Source: SLRI01 sp964576715
Lineage (GTDB): Bacteria; Pseudomonadota; Alphaproteobacteria; Geminicoccales; Geminicoccaceae
NCBI GenBank assembly: GCA_964576715.1
Contig: CAZNWE010000005.1
Coordinates: 1 to 64,000, forward strand
Direction: 5' to 3'
DNA length: 64,000 bases
In this document: positions 33,862-42,207 of the stretch, one piece after another
Layout: every line of letters begins with the position of its first letter
How positions within the stretch are numbered: position 1 is the first letter of the stretch
Notes under the pieces: generated by a model
What the model saw: the letters and a program-made list of their open reading frames with translations, nothing else
What the model was told of the DNA's origin: nothing
Database searches by the model: none
Position numbers and translations under genes: made by a program

Positions 33862-34797
33862 TCACGCGCACGAAAATAGCAGCGGTTGGCCGGATGCCAA
33901 GCGGCGAACGTTGGCGGTGGCGAGATCGAGCGAGCGCGCCAGGGTCTCGCCCGTCAGCCAGGCGAGATGTGGCGTGACGGTGACGTTGGGCAGGGCGAGC
34001 AGCGGGTGATCGGCGGCAATCGGCTCCACCGCGAAGACATCGAGCCCGGCGGCGGCCAGCCGGCCCGAGCGGAGCGCCTCGACCAGGGTCGCCTCGTCGA
34101 CCAGCCCGCCCCGTGCGGTGTTGACCAGAACGGCGCCGGGCTTGAGCGCGTCGATGTCGACGAGCCCCCGGGTCTCGGCGGCGAGTGGCAGGTGCAGCGA
34201 GACGACGTCGCTGGTCGCCAGCAGCTCCGGCAAGGGCAGGAACCGGGCTCGGGCAGCTGGCTTGGCGGTCCGGCTCCAGTAGACGGTCGGCGCGCCCATC
34301 GCCTCGAGCACCGGGGCGAGCAGCAGCGGCACCGCGCCCATGCCGACGAGGCCGACCTGCCGCCCGGCGAGCTCGCCGAAGCCTTCGACGACGGCAGCTG
34401 GCGGCGTCCATCGCCCCTGGCGCAGACCGCTGTCGACCGCCGCGAGGCGGCGCAGGCAGGCGAGCATCAACAGCAGCGTCAGCTCGGCCACCGCCCGGCT
34501 GTTGGCGCCGGGCATGTTGGCGACCCGGATGCCGCGGGCGCGGGCGGCGTCGAGATCGATGGTGTTGAGCCCGACCCCCCATTTCTGGATCAGCCGCAGC
34601 GCCGGGGCGGCGGCGATCAGCGCCGCGTCGGCCGGGGCCAGGACGTGCCAGAGGACCTCGACCTCGGCCAGCGCGGCGGCGAGGCCGGCCGGGTCGTCGG
34701 CGGCGACGACGCGGACCTCGATGCCCTCAGCCGCAAGGGCCGCCAGACGTCTCGCCAGGTCGGGTGGGGCTTGGTAATGAAACAGGACACGCGTCAT
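33862..34797 (-). CDS. D-2-hydroxyacid dehydrogenase family protein
   Basis: The 311-residue product follows the D-isomer-specific 2-hydroxyacid dehydrogenase plan. The catalytic Arg is in VNTARGGLVDE, the Glu in LDVFAVEPI, and the His in VTPHLAWLTG. The NAD-binding loop is GLVGMGAVP, where the third Gly of GxGxxG is Pro, a variation seen in one subgroup. The substrate (glycerate, phosphoglycerate, lactate or another acid) is unknown. It is divergent, across 71 bp, from the kinase/enolase-like pair, so shared regulation and a shared sugar-acid pathway are possible. It precedes the DUF4399 gene. Confidence 0.88.
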   Translation of the reverse strand: MTRVLFHYQAPPDLARRLAALAAEGIEVRVVAADDPAGLAAALAEVEVLWHVLAPADAALIAAAPALRLIQKWGVGLNTIDLDAARARGIRVANMPGANSRAVAELTLLLMLACLRRLAAVDSGLRQGRWTPPAAVVEGFGELAGRQVGLVGMGAVPLLLAPVLEAMGAPTVYWSRTAKPAARARFLPLPELLATSDVVSLHLPLAAETRGLVDIDALKPGAVLVNTARGGLVDEATLVEALRSGRLAAAGLDVFAVEPIAADHPLLALPNVTVTPHLAWLTGETLARSLDLATANVRRLASGQPLLFSCA

Positions 34798-34868
34798 GCG
34801 CGCTCTCCCTCGACAGTGCCTCGAGCTGCGGGGGCCGGGGCGGGTGCGACGATCACGAGGATGCGCCG

Positions 34869-35873
34869 GTGCGGGTGGGCTGGAACAGCGACATCATGGC
34901 GGTCTTGCGGCGGGCGGGCCTGCTCGAACTCGGCGAGCCGCCGGCCATGCAACCGCTCACCGGCGGTGTATCCTCCGACATCTGGCGCGTCGACATCGCC
35001 GGCAAGCGCTACTGCGTCAAGCGGGCCCTGCCCCGGCTCAGGGTCACGGCCGACTGGCGGGCGCCGATCGAGCGCAACAATTACGAGGCGGCCTATCTCG
35101 CCGTGGTCGACCGGCTGGTGCCGGGGGCGGTGCCGCCGTTGATCTTCGCCGATCGGGCGGCTTCGGCGCTGGTCACCCGGTTCCTCGATCCCGCTGCCTA
35201 CAAGCTTTGGAAGACCGAGCTCATGGACGGGTGGATCGACCGCAACGTGGCCAAGGCGGTGGGCGACCGGCTCGGCCGCATCCATCGCCGAACCGCCGGC
35301 AGCGCCGAGATCGCGGCGCAATTCCAGAGCGACGCGATCTTTCACGCGATCCGCCTCGAGCCCTATCTTCTGGCGACCGCCGAGGCGCAGCCGATGGTGG
35401 CCTCGGCGTTGCGCGGCCTCGCGCGGCGGACCGCCGCGACGCGGCGCGTACTGGTGCACGGCGACGTCAGCCCGAAGAACGTCCTGCGCGGCGCCCTGGG
35501 GCCGATCCTGCTCGATGCCGAGTGCGCCTGGTACGGCGATCCGGCGTTCGACCTCGCGTTCGTGCTCAACCATCTCTGCCTCAAGGCGGCGTATCGCCCG
35601 GCCGACGCCGACGCCTTGGGCGACGCCTTCATGGCGCTGAGCAACGCCTATCTGGGGCATGTCGACTGGGAGCCGCGGCCGGAGCTCGAGGCGCGGGTCA
35701 CCTCGCTGTTGCCGGGGTTGATGCTGGCCCGGATCGACGGCAAGTCGCCGGTCGAGTATCTGACCAGCGGCAAGGAGAAGGCGGCTGTGCGCGCTTTTGC
35801 CATTCATCACCTGACCGAACCGGTGGCCCGTCTCAACGCCCTGCGCGAGGGCTGGTTCGGCGGCCTCGACTGA
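34869..35873 (+). CDS. APH-fold small-molecule kinase
   Basis: The ~334-residue product is an aminoglycoside-phosphotransferase/choline-kinase fold protein. It has a P-loop-like N-lobe (MQPLTGGVSSDIWRVDIAGKRYCVKRALP, with the ATP-binding Lys), the Brenner catalytic motif VLVHGDVSPKNVL (Asp and Asn), and the metal-binding LLDAECAWYGDPAFDLAF. The family phosphorylates hydroxyls on small molecules (choline, methylthioribose, aminoglycosides, fructosamines). The enolase-like gene begins 2 bp after its stop, so the kinase's product may be the next enzyme's substrate. GTG 34869 is preferred for the GAGGA upstream; ATG 34896 is the alternative. Confidence 0.8.
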   Translation: MRVGWNSDIMAVLRRAGLLELGEPPAMQPLTGGVSSDIWRVDIAGKRYCVKRALPRLRVTADWRAPIERNNYEAAYLAVVDRLVPGAVPPLIFADRAASALVTRFLDPAAYKLWKTELMDGWIDRNVAKAVGDRLGRIHRRTAGSAEIAAQFQSDAIFHAIRLEPYLLATAEAQPMVASALRGLARRTAATRRVLVHGDVSPKNVLRGALGPILLDAECAWYGDPAFDLAFVLNHLCLKAAYRPADADALGDAFMALSNAYLGHVDWEPRPELEARVTSLLPGLMLARIDGKSPVEYLTSGKEKAAVRAFAIHHLTEPVARLNALREGWFGGLD

Positions 35874-35875
35874 CG

Positions 35876-37198
35876 ATGCCGATGCTGATCGAGAGCGTTC
35901 ACGGCCGCCGCGTCTACGACAGTCGCGGCCGGCCGGCCGTCGAGGCGGAGGTCCGGCTCGACGGCGGTGCCGTGGGCCGGGCGATCGCGCCGGCCGGAGC
36001 GTCGCGGGGCTCGGCCGAGGCCGTCGACCGGCGCGATGGCGGCGAGGCCTTTGGCGGCTACGGTGTCGATCAGGCGGTAGCAGGCATCGCCCGGCGGATC
36101 GCCCCTGCCCTGGCCGGCCGCGACGCCGGCGATCAGGCGGCGGTCGATGCGGCGCTGATCGCGCTTGATGGCACCGGCAACCGGGCGTCGCTCGGCGCCA
36201 ATGCCATGACCGCGGTCTCGATGGCGACCGCCCACGCGGCAGCCGCGGCGGCGGGCCGGCCGCTCTGGCGGCAGCTGCTCGGCGGCCACGCGGGCCCGGT
36301 CATGCTGCCCTTGCCCGAGATCCAGATCTTCGGCGGCGGCGCGCATGCTGCCGGTCGGATCGACATCCAGGACTTCATGGTGGTCTGCCCGGGTGCTGCG
36401 ACGATCGCCGAGGCGATGGCCTGGACGGCGGAGATCTACCGGGCGGCGGGTCTGCTCATGGCCGAGAGCGGCCGGCTCGCCGGGGTGGCCGACGAGGGCG
36501 GCTGGTGGCCGATGTTCGACGGCAACGAGGCGGCACTCGACACGCTGCTCAGGGCGATCGAGCGGGCCGGCCGCCGGCCGGGCGACGAGGTCGCGATCAG
36601 CCTCGACATCGCTGCCTCGGAGTTCGGCAAAGCCGGCACCTACCGGCTGGCGCTCGAGCGAACCGAGCTCGACCGCGACGGCTGGCTGGAGCGACTGGCC
36701 GGCTGGCTCGATCGCTATCCGATCGTCTCGGTCGAGGACCCGTTCGGCGAGGACGACCCCGAAGGCTTTCTCCGCTTCACCCGCCGCTTCGGCCAACGGC
36801 TGCAGGTGGTGGGCGACGATTTTCTCGTCACCGACGCCGCTCGGGTGCGCGCCGCGGCCCAGTCCGGCACCGCCAATGCGGTGCTGCTCAAGCCCAACCA
36901 GCGCGGCACGCTGACCGAGACGCTGGCCGCCTGGGAGGCGGCCAAAGCCTACGGCATGGGCGGCATCGTCTCGGCGCGTTCGGGCGAGACGGAGGACACG
37001 ACGATCGTCGATCTCGCCATCGGCTGGAAGGTGCCACAGCTGAAGGTGGGGGCGTTCGCCCGCTCCGAGCGGATGGCCAAGTGGAACGCGCTGATCCGCA
37101 TCGAGGAGGCCCTGGCCGACCGGGCCCGCTTCGCCGGCCACACCCCCCTGGGCACGCCGCCGCCGCTGCCGGCACCCGGCGGCGTCGATCGGGCTTGA
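35876..37198 (+). CDS. Divergent enolase-superfamily protein
   Basis: The 440-residue protein aligns with enolase along its length: loop AGASRG (40-45), GGGAHAAG (153-160), VADEGGW (204-210), SLDIAASEF (242-250), SVEDPFGEDD, VGDDFLVTD, LLKPNQRGTLTETL and RSGETEDTTIVDLA. Metal ligands Asp244, Glu287, Asp314 and Lys339/Lys390 are present. However, the usual Glu of QEFM is Asp166, and the invariant His of SHRSGETED is Ala367. It is therefore unlikely to be ordinary phosphopyruvate hydratase and may act on another phosphorylated acid. It is operonic with the kinase. The housekeeping enolase must be elsewhere. Confidence 0.82.
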   Translation: MPMLIESVHGRRVYDSRGRPAVEAEVRLDGGAVGRAIAPAGASRGSAEAVDRRDGGEAFGGYGVDQAVAGIARRIAPALAGRDAGDQAAVDAALIALDGTGNRASLGANAMTAVSMATAHAAAAAAGRPLWRQLLGGHAGPVMLPLPEIQIFGGGAHAAGRIDIQDFMVVCPGAATIAEAMAWTAEIYRAAGLLMAESGRLAGVADEGGWWPMFDGNEAALDTLLRAIERAGRRPGDEVAISLDIAASEFGKAGTYRLALERTELDRDGWLERLAGWLDRYPIVSVEDPFGEDDPEGFLRFTRRFGQRLQVVGDDFLVTDAARVRAAAQSGTANAVLLKPNQRGTLTETLAAWEAAKAYGMGGIVSARSGETEDTTIVDLAIGWKVPQLKVGAFARSERMAKWNALIRIEEALADRARFAGHTPLGTPPPLPAPGGVDRA

Positions 37199-37229
37199 TC
37201 CCGCCCCCCGGCCTCGCCATTCTAAGGCC

Positions 37230-37583
37230 ATGCGGATTGATATCAGCCACCTGCCCGTTGTCCACGAGCCCCCCGACGAGCGCCGCTTCTGGCGCAAGCT
37301 GGGCCGCTATCTGGCGCATCTGCCGTTCGCCGACGATCTCGTGGCGATCTGGTATTGCGCGGTGGACCCGGCGACACCGGTGCATGTCCGGGCCTTGCTC
37401 TGGGGTGCCGTCGCCTATTTCCTGCTGCCCGTCGATCTGGTGCCCGACTATCTGATCGGCGCCGGGTTCACCGACGATGCCGCGGTCGTCGCCATGGTGA
37501 TCTCACTGCTCGGCCGCAACCTGACGCGCGACCACAAGGCCGCGGCCCGGGCCAGGCTCGACGGCTTGCGCGGCCGCCGCTGA
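37230..37583 (+). CDS. DUF1232 (YkvA-like) membrane protein
   Basis: The 117-residue protein contains the DUF1232 motif ALLWGAVAYFLLPVDLVPDYLIGAGFTDDAAVVAMVI: a hydrophobic segment with PVDLxPD, then a DD pair. The flanks are basic and hydrophilic. The family is small, membrane-associated and without a known function. It starts 31 bp after the enolase-like gene and 58 bp before the cyclase, so it may be part of the same transcript, but no functional link is evident. Confidence 0.85.
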   Translation: MRIDISHLPVVHEPPDERRFWRKLGRYLAHLPFADDLVAIWYCAVDPATPVHVRALLWGAVAYFLLPVDLVPDYLIGAGFTDDAAVVAMVISLLGRNLTRDHKAAARARLDGLRGRR

Positions 37584-37641
37584 ACCTTTGCACGGCCAGG
37601 CGGCGGCAGGCTGTTCTTCGGCTCGACGGGGAGACGCGGCG

Positions 37642-39018
37642 ATGGCAGCGGGGACTGGGTGGCGCCGCCGGCGCGGCGGCACGGCACCGGGCTCGTCCGC
37701 CGCCCTCGTCAAGACCGTGCTCGAGGCGCACGAGGAGCGCAACCTCAAGCGGCTGACGGTCGCCCGGACGCTCGTCTTTCTTGCCATCTTTTTCTGGCTC
37801 TGGGGCAATTACGGCTGGTGGATCGCCGCCGAGAACGCGCTGATCCTCGGCGCGTTCATCGCCAACGGCCTCGTCGCCTACCGGCTCAGTGCCGGTCGCG
37901 CCGACCGGCGCTGGGTGGCTTATGCGGTGGTGCTGGTCGATGCCCTGCTGCTCGGCTACACCCTGGTGGCTCCCGGCCGCACCTATCCGGACGACTGGCC
38001 CTGGCCCACCGTCCTGCGCCAGCCGAGCTTTCTCTATTTCCTCCTCCTGCCGGCGATCGCCACCTTGAGCTTCCGGCCGGCGATGGTCGTCTGGTCGGCG
38101 CTCTGCGTCGCCACCGTCTGGGCGTCGGCGTCCTTCCTCGTCAGCCGCTCGCCCGGCGCCCTGACCAGCCTGCCGGACCCGAACCTGCCCGATGCCTCGG
38201 CCGCGCAGCTCGTCACCTATCTCGACCCGAACTACGTCCATCTCGACGACGCGGTGGTGCGGGTGTTCTTGACCCTGTTGATCGGGCTGATCCTGGCCTA
38301 CGGCGCCTTTCGCGCCCGCACGCTGATGATCGAGCAGGCCGAGGTGGCGCGCGAGCGGGCCAATCTCGCCCGCTACGTCGCCCCCAACATGGTCGAAGCG
38401 CTGGCCCGGGTCGACCGGCCGATGGGCGAGGTCCGGACCCACGAGGTCGCCGTGCTGTTCGCCGACATCAAGGGCTTCACCGCCCTTGCCGAAGCCGGTG
38501 CGGCGACCGACACCATGCGTCTCCTGCGCGCCTTTCACGGCCGCATGGCAGCCGCCGTGTTCAATCATGGCGGCACGCTGGACAAGTTCATCGGCGACGG
38601 GCTGATGGCGACCTTCGGCACGCCCGAGCCGATGGCCGACGCCGCCGACCGGGCGTTCGCCTGCGGCCGGGCGATGCTGGCCGCGATGGCGGACTGGCAG
38701 GCCGGCCGGGCGGCCGCGGGCGAGGCGCCGATCGCCGTCGGCATCGGCATCCATCTCGGCCCGGCGACCATGGGCGACATCGGCGGCGGCGGCGATGCCG
38801 CGCACGGCATCGGCCAGCGCTTCGAGTTCGCGGTGATCGGCGACACGGTCAATGTCGCGAGCCGGCTCGAGCGGCTGACCCGCGAGCTCGGCGTACCCCT
38901 TTTGGTGAGCGATACGCTGGTACGCGCCCTCGGCGACCGTCCCGCCGGTCTCCGGCCGCTCGGCGAACATGCCATCGATGGCCGGGCGGGCGCTATCGAG
39001 GTCTGGACCATCGGCTGA
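37642..39018 (+). CDS. Membrane-anchored class III adenylate/guanylate cyclase
   Basis: The 458-residue protein has about six hydrophobic segments in the first ~225 residues (for example TLVFLAIFFWLWGNY, WVAYAVVLVDALLLGYTL, FLTLLIGLILAYGAF) and a linker helix MIEQAEVARERANLARYVAPNMVEAL. The C-terminal cyclase domain follows. Catalytic features are intact: VLFADIKGFT (first metal Asp), LDKFIGDGLMATFG (Lys and second metal Asp) and GDTVNVASRLE (Asn and Arg). It should synthesise cAMP in the cytoplasm in response to a membrane signal. Start ATG 37642 was chosen for the nearby GGGGAG and to avoid an unlikely leader. The predicted periplasmic loop is small, with no recognisable sensor domain. Confidence 0.9.
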   Translation: MAAGTGWRRRRGGTAPGSSAALVKTVLEAHEERNLKRLTVARTLVFLAIFFWLWGNYGWWIAAENALILGAFIANGLVAYRLSAGRADRRWVAYAVVLVDALLLGYTLVAPGRTYPDDWPWPTVLRQPSFLYFLLLPAIATLSFRPAMVVWSALCVATVWASASFLVSRSPGALTSLPDPNLPDASAAQLVTYLDPNYVHLDDAVVRVFLTLLIGLILAYGAFRARTLMIEQAEVARERANLARYVAPNMVEALARVDRPMGEVRTHEVAVLFADIKGFTALAEAGAATDTMRLLRAFHGRMAAAVFNHGGTLDKFIGDGLMATFGTPEPMADAADRAFACGRAMLAAMADWQAGRAAAGEAPIAVGIGIHLGPATMGDIGGGGDAAHGIGQRFEFAVIGDTVNVASRLERLTRELGVPLLVSDTLVRALGDRPAGLRPLGEHAIDGRAGAIEVWTIG

Positions 39019-39245
39019 GAGCGACCCTTCACCCTGTTAACCCTGACAATCAAGGAAAGTATCGTTAACGACCACTATTTCCACATCTTGATATGCCTTT
39101 GCCGATTACTGGTTCGTCTTGGGGACGACCTCTTTTGCACACTTGTTGGAGTCGATGCCCTGGCGCAGGCTGACGAGGCTGCCGGCACCTCTCGGCAGAG
39201 GATCGTTCCCGCCGCGATCAGCGCGGCCAACCTGCGGAGACGACG

Positions 39246-39596
39246 ATGAGACTTGCCCGTATTGCGGTGCTCGGCGCCCTGCTCGCCGGGACCAGCCTGT
39301 CGGCCCAAGCCGCCGAGCTGCGCCTCGACGATGCTGCGCTCGATCAGGTCAGCGCCGGCTTCGGCTTCATCGGCTTCCCCGGGATCCCGGGTGCGCCGGG
39401 CATCCCCAGCGCACCTAGCGTGCCGAGCTGGCCAGGCCTGCCCAGCGCTCCCGGCCTGCCGAGCAGCCCGCTCATGGACCAGCTGCCGGCAATCATGGAC
39501 GCCAATGGCTACGGCGAGGTGCTGAGCGTGGTCAATATCGGCGGGATGCTGGGCCAGGTCGGCAGCATCGGCGGGATGCCGTTCGGCGGCTTTTGA
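39246..39596 (+). CDS. Small exported Gly/Pro-rich protein
   Basis: The 116-residue product starts RLARIAVLGALLAGTSLSAQA, a Sec signal peptide, followed by the motif LRLDDAALDQVSAG. A ~40-residue collagen-like stretch follows (GFIGFPGIPGAPGIPSAPSV and on to GLPSSP), then a tail rich in Gly and Met (GGMLGQVGSIGGMPFGGF). The LDDAxLDQVSAG motif resembles the leader motif of double-glycine peptides, but here it follows a signal peptide. I recognise no family. GGAGACGACG precedes the ATG. The 227-bp region upstream is A/T-richer than its surroundings and could hold a promoter. Confidence 0.6.
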   Translation: MRLARIAVLGALLAGTSLSAQAAELRLDDAALDQVSAGFGFIGFPGIPGAPGIPSAPSVPSWPGLPSAPGLPSSPLMDQLPAIMDANGYGEVLSVVNIGGMLGQVGSIGGMPFGGF

Positions 39597-39672
39597 AGCA
39601 CCGTTTCGACCTCGGTCGAGGCCGGGGCGACCGCGTGGCCCATGGTTGGCCGCGTGGTCGCCACGCCGCCCG

Positions 39673-41559
39673 TCAGAGCGGCCAGACCCAGAGGATCATC
39701 GGCACGGCGACCGCGATGACGAGGAACTGCAACGGCAGGCCGAGCGGCCAGTAGTCGCCGAAGCGAAAGCCGCCAGGGCCGAGGATCAGGGTGTTGTTCT
39801 GATGGCCGATCGGGGTCAGGAAGGCGCATGAGCCGCCGACCGCGACGGCCATCAGGAACGCGTCCGGATTGGCGTCGAGTCCGGCTGCCGTGCTGAGCGC
39901 GATCGGGCAGAGGACGGCGACGGTGGCGGCGTTGTTCATAAAATCGGTGAGCACCATGGTCACCACCAGCAGCACGACGATGGCGACCACGGCGTTGCCC
40001 TGCGCCACGCTGGTCATCAGGTAGGTAGCGACGAGGTCGGCCGTGCCGGTCTCCTCCATCGCCCCCGCCACTGCGAGGAGCGCGCCCAGGAGCACGATCA
40101 CCGGCCAGTCGATTGCCCGGTAGACGTCGCGCGGCGGCACCACCCGGGTGACCATCACTGCGAGCACGCCGCCGGCGAAGGCGACGGCAGCCGGCAGCAG
40201 ACCGAGGCCGACGGTCAGGATGGCGGCCGCCATGATAACGCTCGCGGTGTAGGCGGCGCTTCGGTTCGGCAGGCGCAGCGCCCGCTCGGCGAGCGGCAGG
40301 CAGCCGAAATGGGCACCGAACTCGGCGAGCGCATCGGGCGGGCCCTGCAGCAGCAACACGTCGCCGGCGCGGATCCGGATCGAGCGCAGCCGCTTGATGG
40401 TGCGTCTGCCGTGGCGGGAAACGGCGAGGAGGTTGATGCCGTAGCGGGTGCGCAGGCGCAGGCCGCTGGCCGAACGGCCGGTGATGATCGAATCGGGCGG
40501 GACGGCGAACTCCATCAGGATCACATCGTCGTCCGGGCCGCCTTTTCGGTCACCCTTGCTCTTCTCCTCGGCGGCGACCCCGACGGTGGCCGGATTGCCG
40601 CGCTCGTCGGTTGTGGTCACCGCCGACGGCTCGGCCGGGTCTTTCTCGGCCTCCGCCTTGGCCGCCTTGGGGTCGTCCTCGACCAGCTTCAGATCGAGGG
40701 TCGAGAGTGCCTTGGCCAATGCCTCGGGGTCGGCCTCGATCACCAGGATGTCGTCCTGGTGCAGGCGCCGACTGGGGTGCGGGCCGGGCAGGCGGACCTC
40801 GTCGCGGACCAGGCCGATCACCTGGGCATCGGCGGCCTCGAGTGCTGCCTCGACCTCGCGCAATGTCTGGTCCCTGACCGGGCTGTCCTTGCCGATCCGG
40901 GCCTCGGTCAGATAGGCGCCGATCTCGAAGCTCTCACCCTGGGCACGCTCGCGGCCCGGCACGAGGAAGCGGCCGGCGACGCAGATGAAGACGACACCGA
41001 GACCGGCGACCGCGAGACCCACCGGCGTGAACGCGAACATGCCGAACGCCTCGCCCCCGGTCTCGGCGCGAAAGCCGGCAACGACGAGGTTCGGCGGGGT
41101 GCCGATCAGCGTCGTCATGCCACCCAGGATCGAGCCGAAGGAGAGTGGCATGAGCACCTTGCCGGGCGGCAGGTCGAGGCGGACCGCGATCTGGATGGCG
41201 AGCGGCATCAACAGCGCCAGCGCCCCGACATTGTTGACGAACCCGGAAAGCCCGGCGGCCAGGGTGGTGAGGGCGGTGATGGTGACGAACGGCCCGGACC
41301 CGGCCGGCAGGACCCGCCGGGCCAAGAGGTCGACGGCACCCGAATTCTGCAGGCCGCGGCTGAGCACCAGCACGCAGGCGACGGTGATCACTGCCGGGTG
41401 CCCGAAGCCGTCGAAGGCGTTGGCAGCGGGCACGAGGCCGGCGACCACCACGGCGAGCAGGGCGGCGATAGCGACCATGTCGTGGCGCCAGCGGCCCCAG
41501 AGGAAGAGGCCGATTGCGGCGAGCAGGATGGCGAGCAGGGTGAGTTGATCGACGGTCAA
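39673..41559 (-). CDS. SLC13/DASS-type permease with two RCK-C (TrkA-C) domains
   Basis: The 628-residue protein has two membrane halves. The first contains LSGFVNNVGALALLMPLAIQIA and FGSILGGMTTLIGTPPNLVV; the second contains MVLTDFMNNAATVAVLCPIAL and FLTPIGHQNNTLILGPGG. NNVG/TxxGTPPN and NNAA/TPxGHQxN are the paired Na+/substrate motifs of DASS-like transporters. Two TrkA-C domains lie between them, joined by a highly charged linker (about residues 300-350). Such proteins move dicarboxylates, sulfate or related anions. The substrate cannot be assigned. The gene lies downstream of the Fur-family regulator on the same strand, separated by 97 bp. Confidence 0.88.
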   Translation of the reverse strand: MTVDQLTLLAILLAAIGLFLWGRWRHDMVAIAALLAVVVAGLVPAANAFDGFGHPAVITVACVLVLSRGLQNSGAVDLLARRVLPAGSGPFVTITALTTLAAGLSGFVNNVGALALLMPLAIQIAVRLDLPPGKVLMPLSFGSILGGMTTLIGTPPNLVVAGFRAETGGEAFGMFAFTPVGLAVAGLGVVFICVAGRFLVPGRERAQGESFEIGAYLTEARIGKDSPVRDQTLREVEAALEAADAQVIGLVRDEVRLPGPHPSRRLHQDDILVIEADPEALAKALSTLDLKLVEDDPKAAKAEAEKDPAEPSAVTTTDERGNPATVGVAAEEKSKGDRKGGPDDDVILMEFAVPPDSIITGRSASGLRLRTRYGINLLAVSRHGRRTIKRLRSIRIRAGDVLLLQGPPDALAEFGAHFGCLPLAERALRLPNRSAAYTASVIMAAAILTVGLGLLPAAVAFAGGVLAVMVTRVVPPRDVYRAIDWPVIVLLGALLAVAGAMEETGTADLVATYLMTSVAQGNAVVAIVVLLVVTMVLTDFMNNAATVAVLCPIALSTAAGLDANPDAFLMAVAVGGSCAFLTPIGHQNNTLILGPGGFRFGDYWPLGLPLQFLVIAVAVPMILWVWPL

Positions 41560-41656
41560 GGCGGGCTCCGGGGCAAAGCCCGCCTTCTCGGCAAGGCTGG
41601 GCGTCGGGTCAAGCAGCGCTTGATTGAGACCAGCCCCATCCAGACTGGGCCCACTC

Positions 41657-42082
41657 TCACCGGGACAGCCGCTTGCGGCAATAGAGCTCGAGCCGATGCG
41701 AGACGATCTCGTAGCCGTGCGCCTCGGCGATCTGCCGCTGCAGCCGTTCGATCTCGGCCGAGACGAACTCGATCACCTCGCCGTTGTCGAGGTCGACGAT
41801 ATGGTCGTGGTGCGGCGTGTCGGTGGTCTCGAACCGGCTCGACGCCCCCTCGAAGGTCAACCGGTTGACCACGCCCTTGTCCGAGAGCGCGGCGAGCGTG
41901 CGATAGGTGGTCGCCACCGACACGCTCGGATCGATCGCCTGCGCGCGCCGGTGGATTTCGTTGGCATCCGGGTGGTCGCCGGCCGTCGACAACACGCGGA
42001 AGATCGCCCGGCGCTGCCGGGTCACCTTGAGGCCGGCGGAGCGGATCACCGCGTCGATTCTGTCGTCGGCTCTGCTGTTCAT
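41657..42082 (-). CDS. mur: Fur-family regulator, probably manganese-responsive (Mur)
   Basis: The 141-residue protein has the Fur winged helix (GLKVTRQRRAIFRVLSTAGDHPDANEIHRRA, ATTYRTLAALSDKGVV) and the metal-binding signature TPHHDHIVDLDNGEVIEF. It has only one Cys, near the C-terminus, and lacks the CxxC pairs of many Fur and Zur proteins. It is divergent from sitABCD, and a near-perfect palindrome lies between them. In alphaproteobacteria, Mur is a Fur homologue that represses sit genes when manganese is sufficient; that role is inferred from context. ATG 42082 gives the standard family length. An iron-type Fur or Zur function cannot be excluded. Confidence 0.85.
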   Translation of the reverse strand: MNSRADDRIDAVIRSAGLKVTRQRRAIFRVLSTAGDHPDANEIHRRAQAIDPSVSVATTYRTLAALSDKGVVNRLTFEGASSRFETTDTPHHDHIVDLDNGEVIEFVSAEIERLQRQIAEAHGYEIVSHRLELYCRKRLSR

Positions 42083-42111
42083 GACACCCCGGTGATAACC
42101 CGACCTGCGTT

Positions 42112-42131
42112 GCATTCGCAATTGCAAATGC
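42112..42131. promoter_or_regulatory. Palindromic operator between mur and sitA
   Basis: The 20 bases form an inverted repeat of GCATTCGCAA and TTGCAAATGC with a single mismatch. A further half-site TTGCGAATGC lies at 42156-42165, within the sitA promoter spacer. Position between a Fur-family gene and its likely target supports a Mur/Fur box. Confidence 0.6.
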
Positions 42132-42148
42132 GAGTCGATCGCGGTTTG

Positions 42149-42177
42149 TTGACAATTGCGAATGCCTCGCACTATCA
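42149..42177 (+). promoter_or_regulatory. Putative sitABCD promoter
   Basis: A perfect TTGACA (42149-42154) is followed after 17-18 bp by CTATCA/TATCAG. The operator half-site TTGCGAATGC occupies the spacer, as expected for a repressed metal-uptake operon. Confidence 0.5.
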
Positions 42178-42207
42178 GTCTTGTGGTCAACCACCCCGGA
42201 GTCTCCG

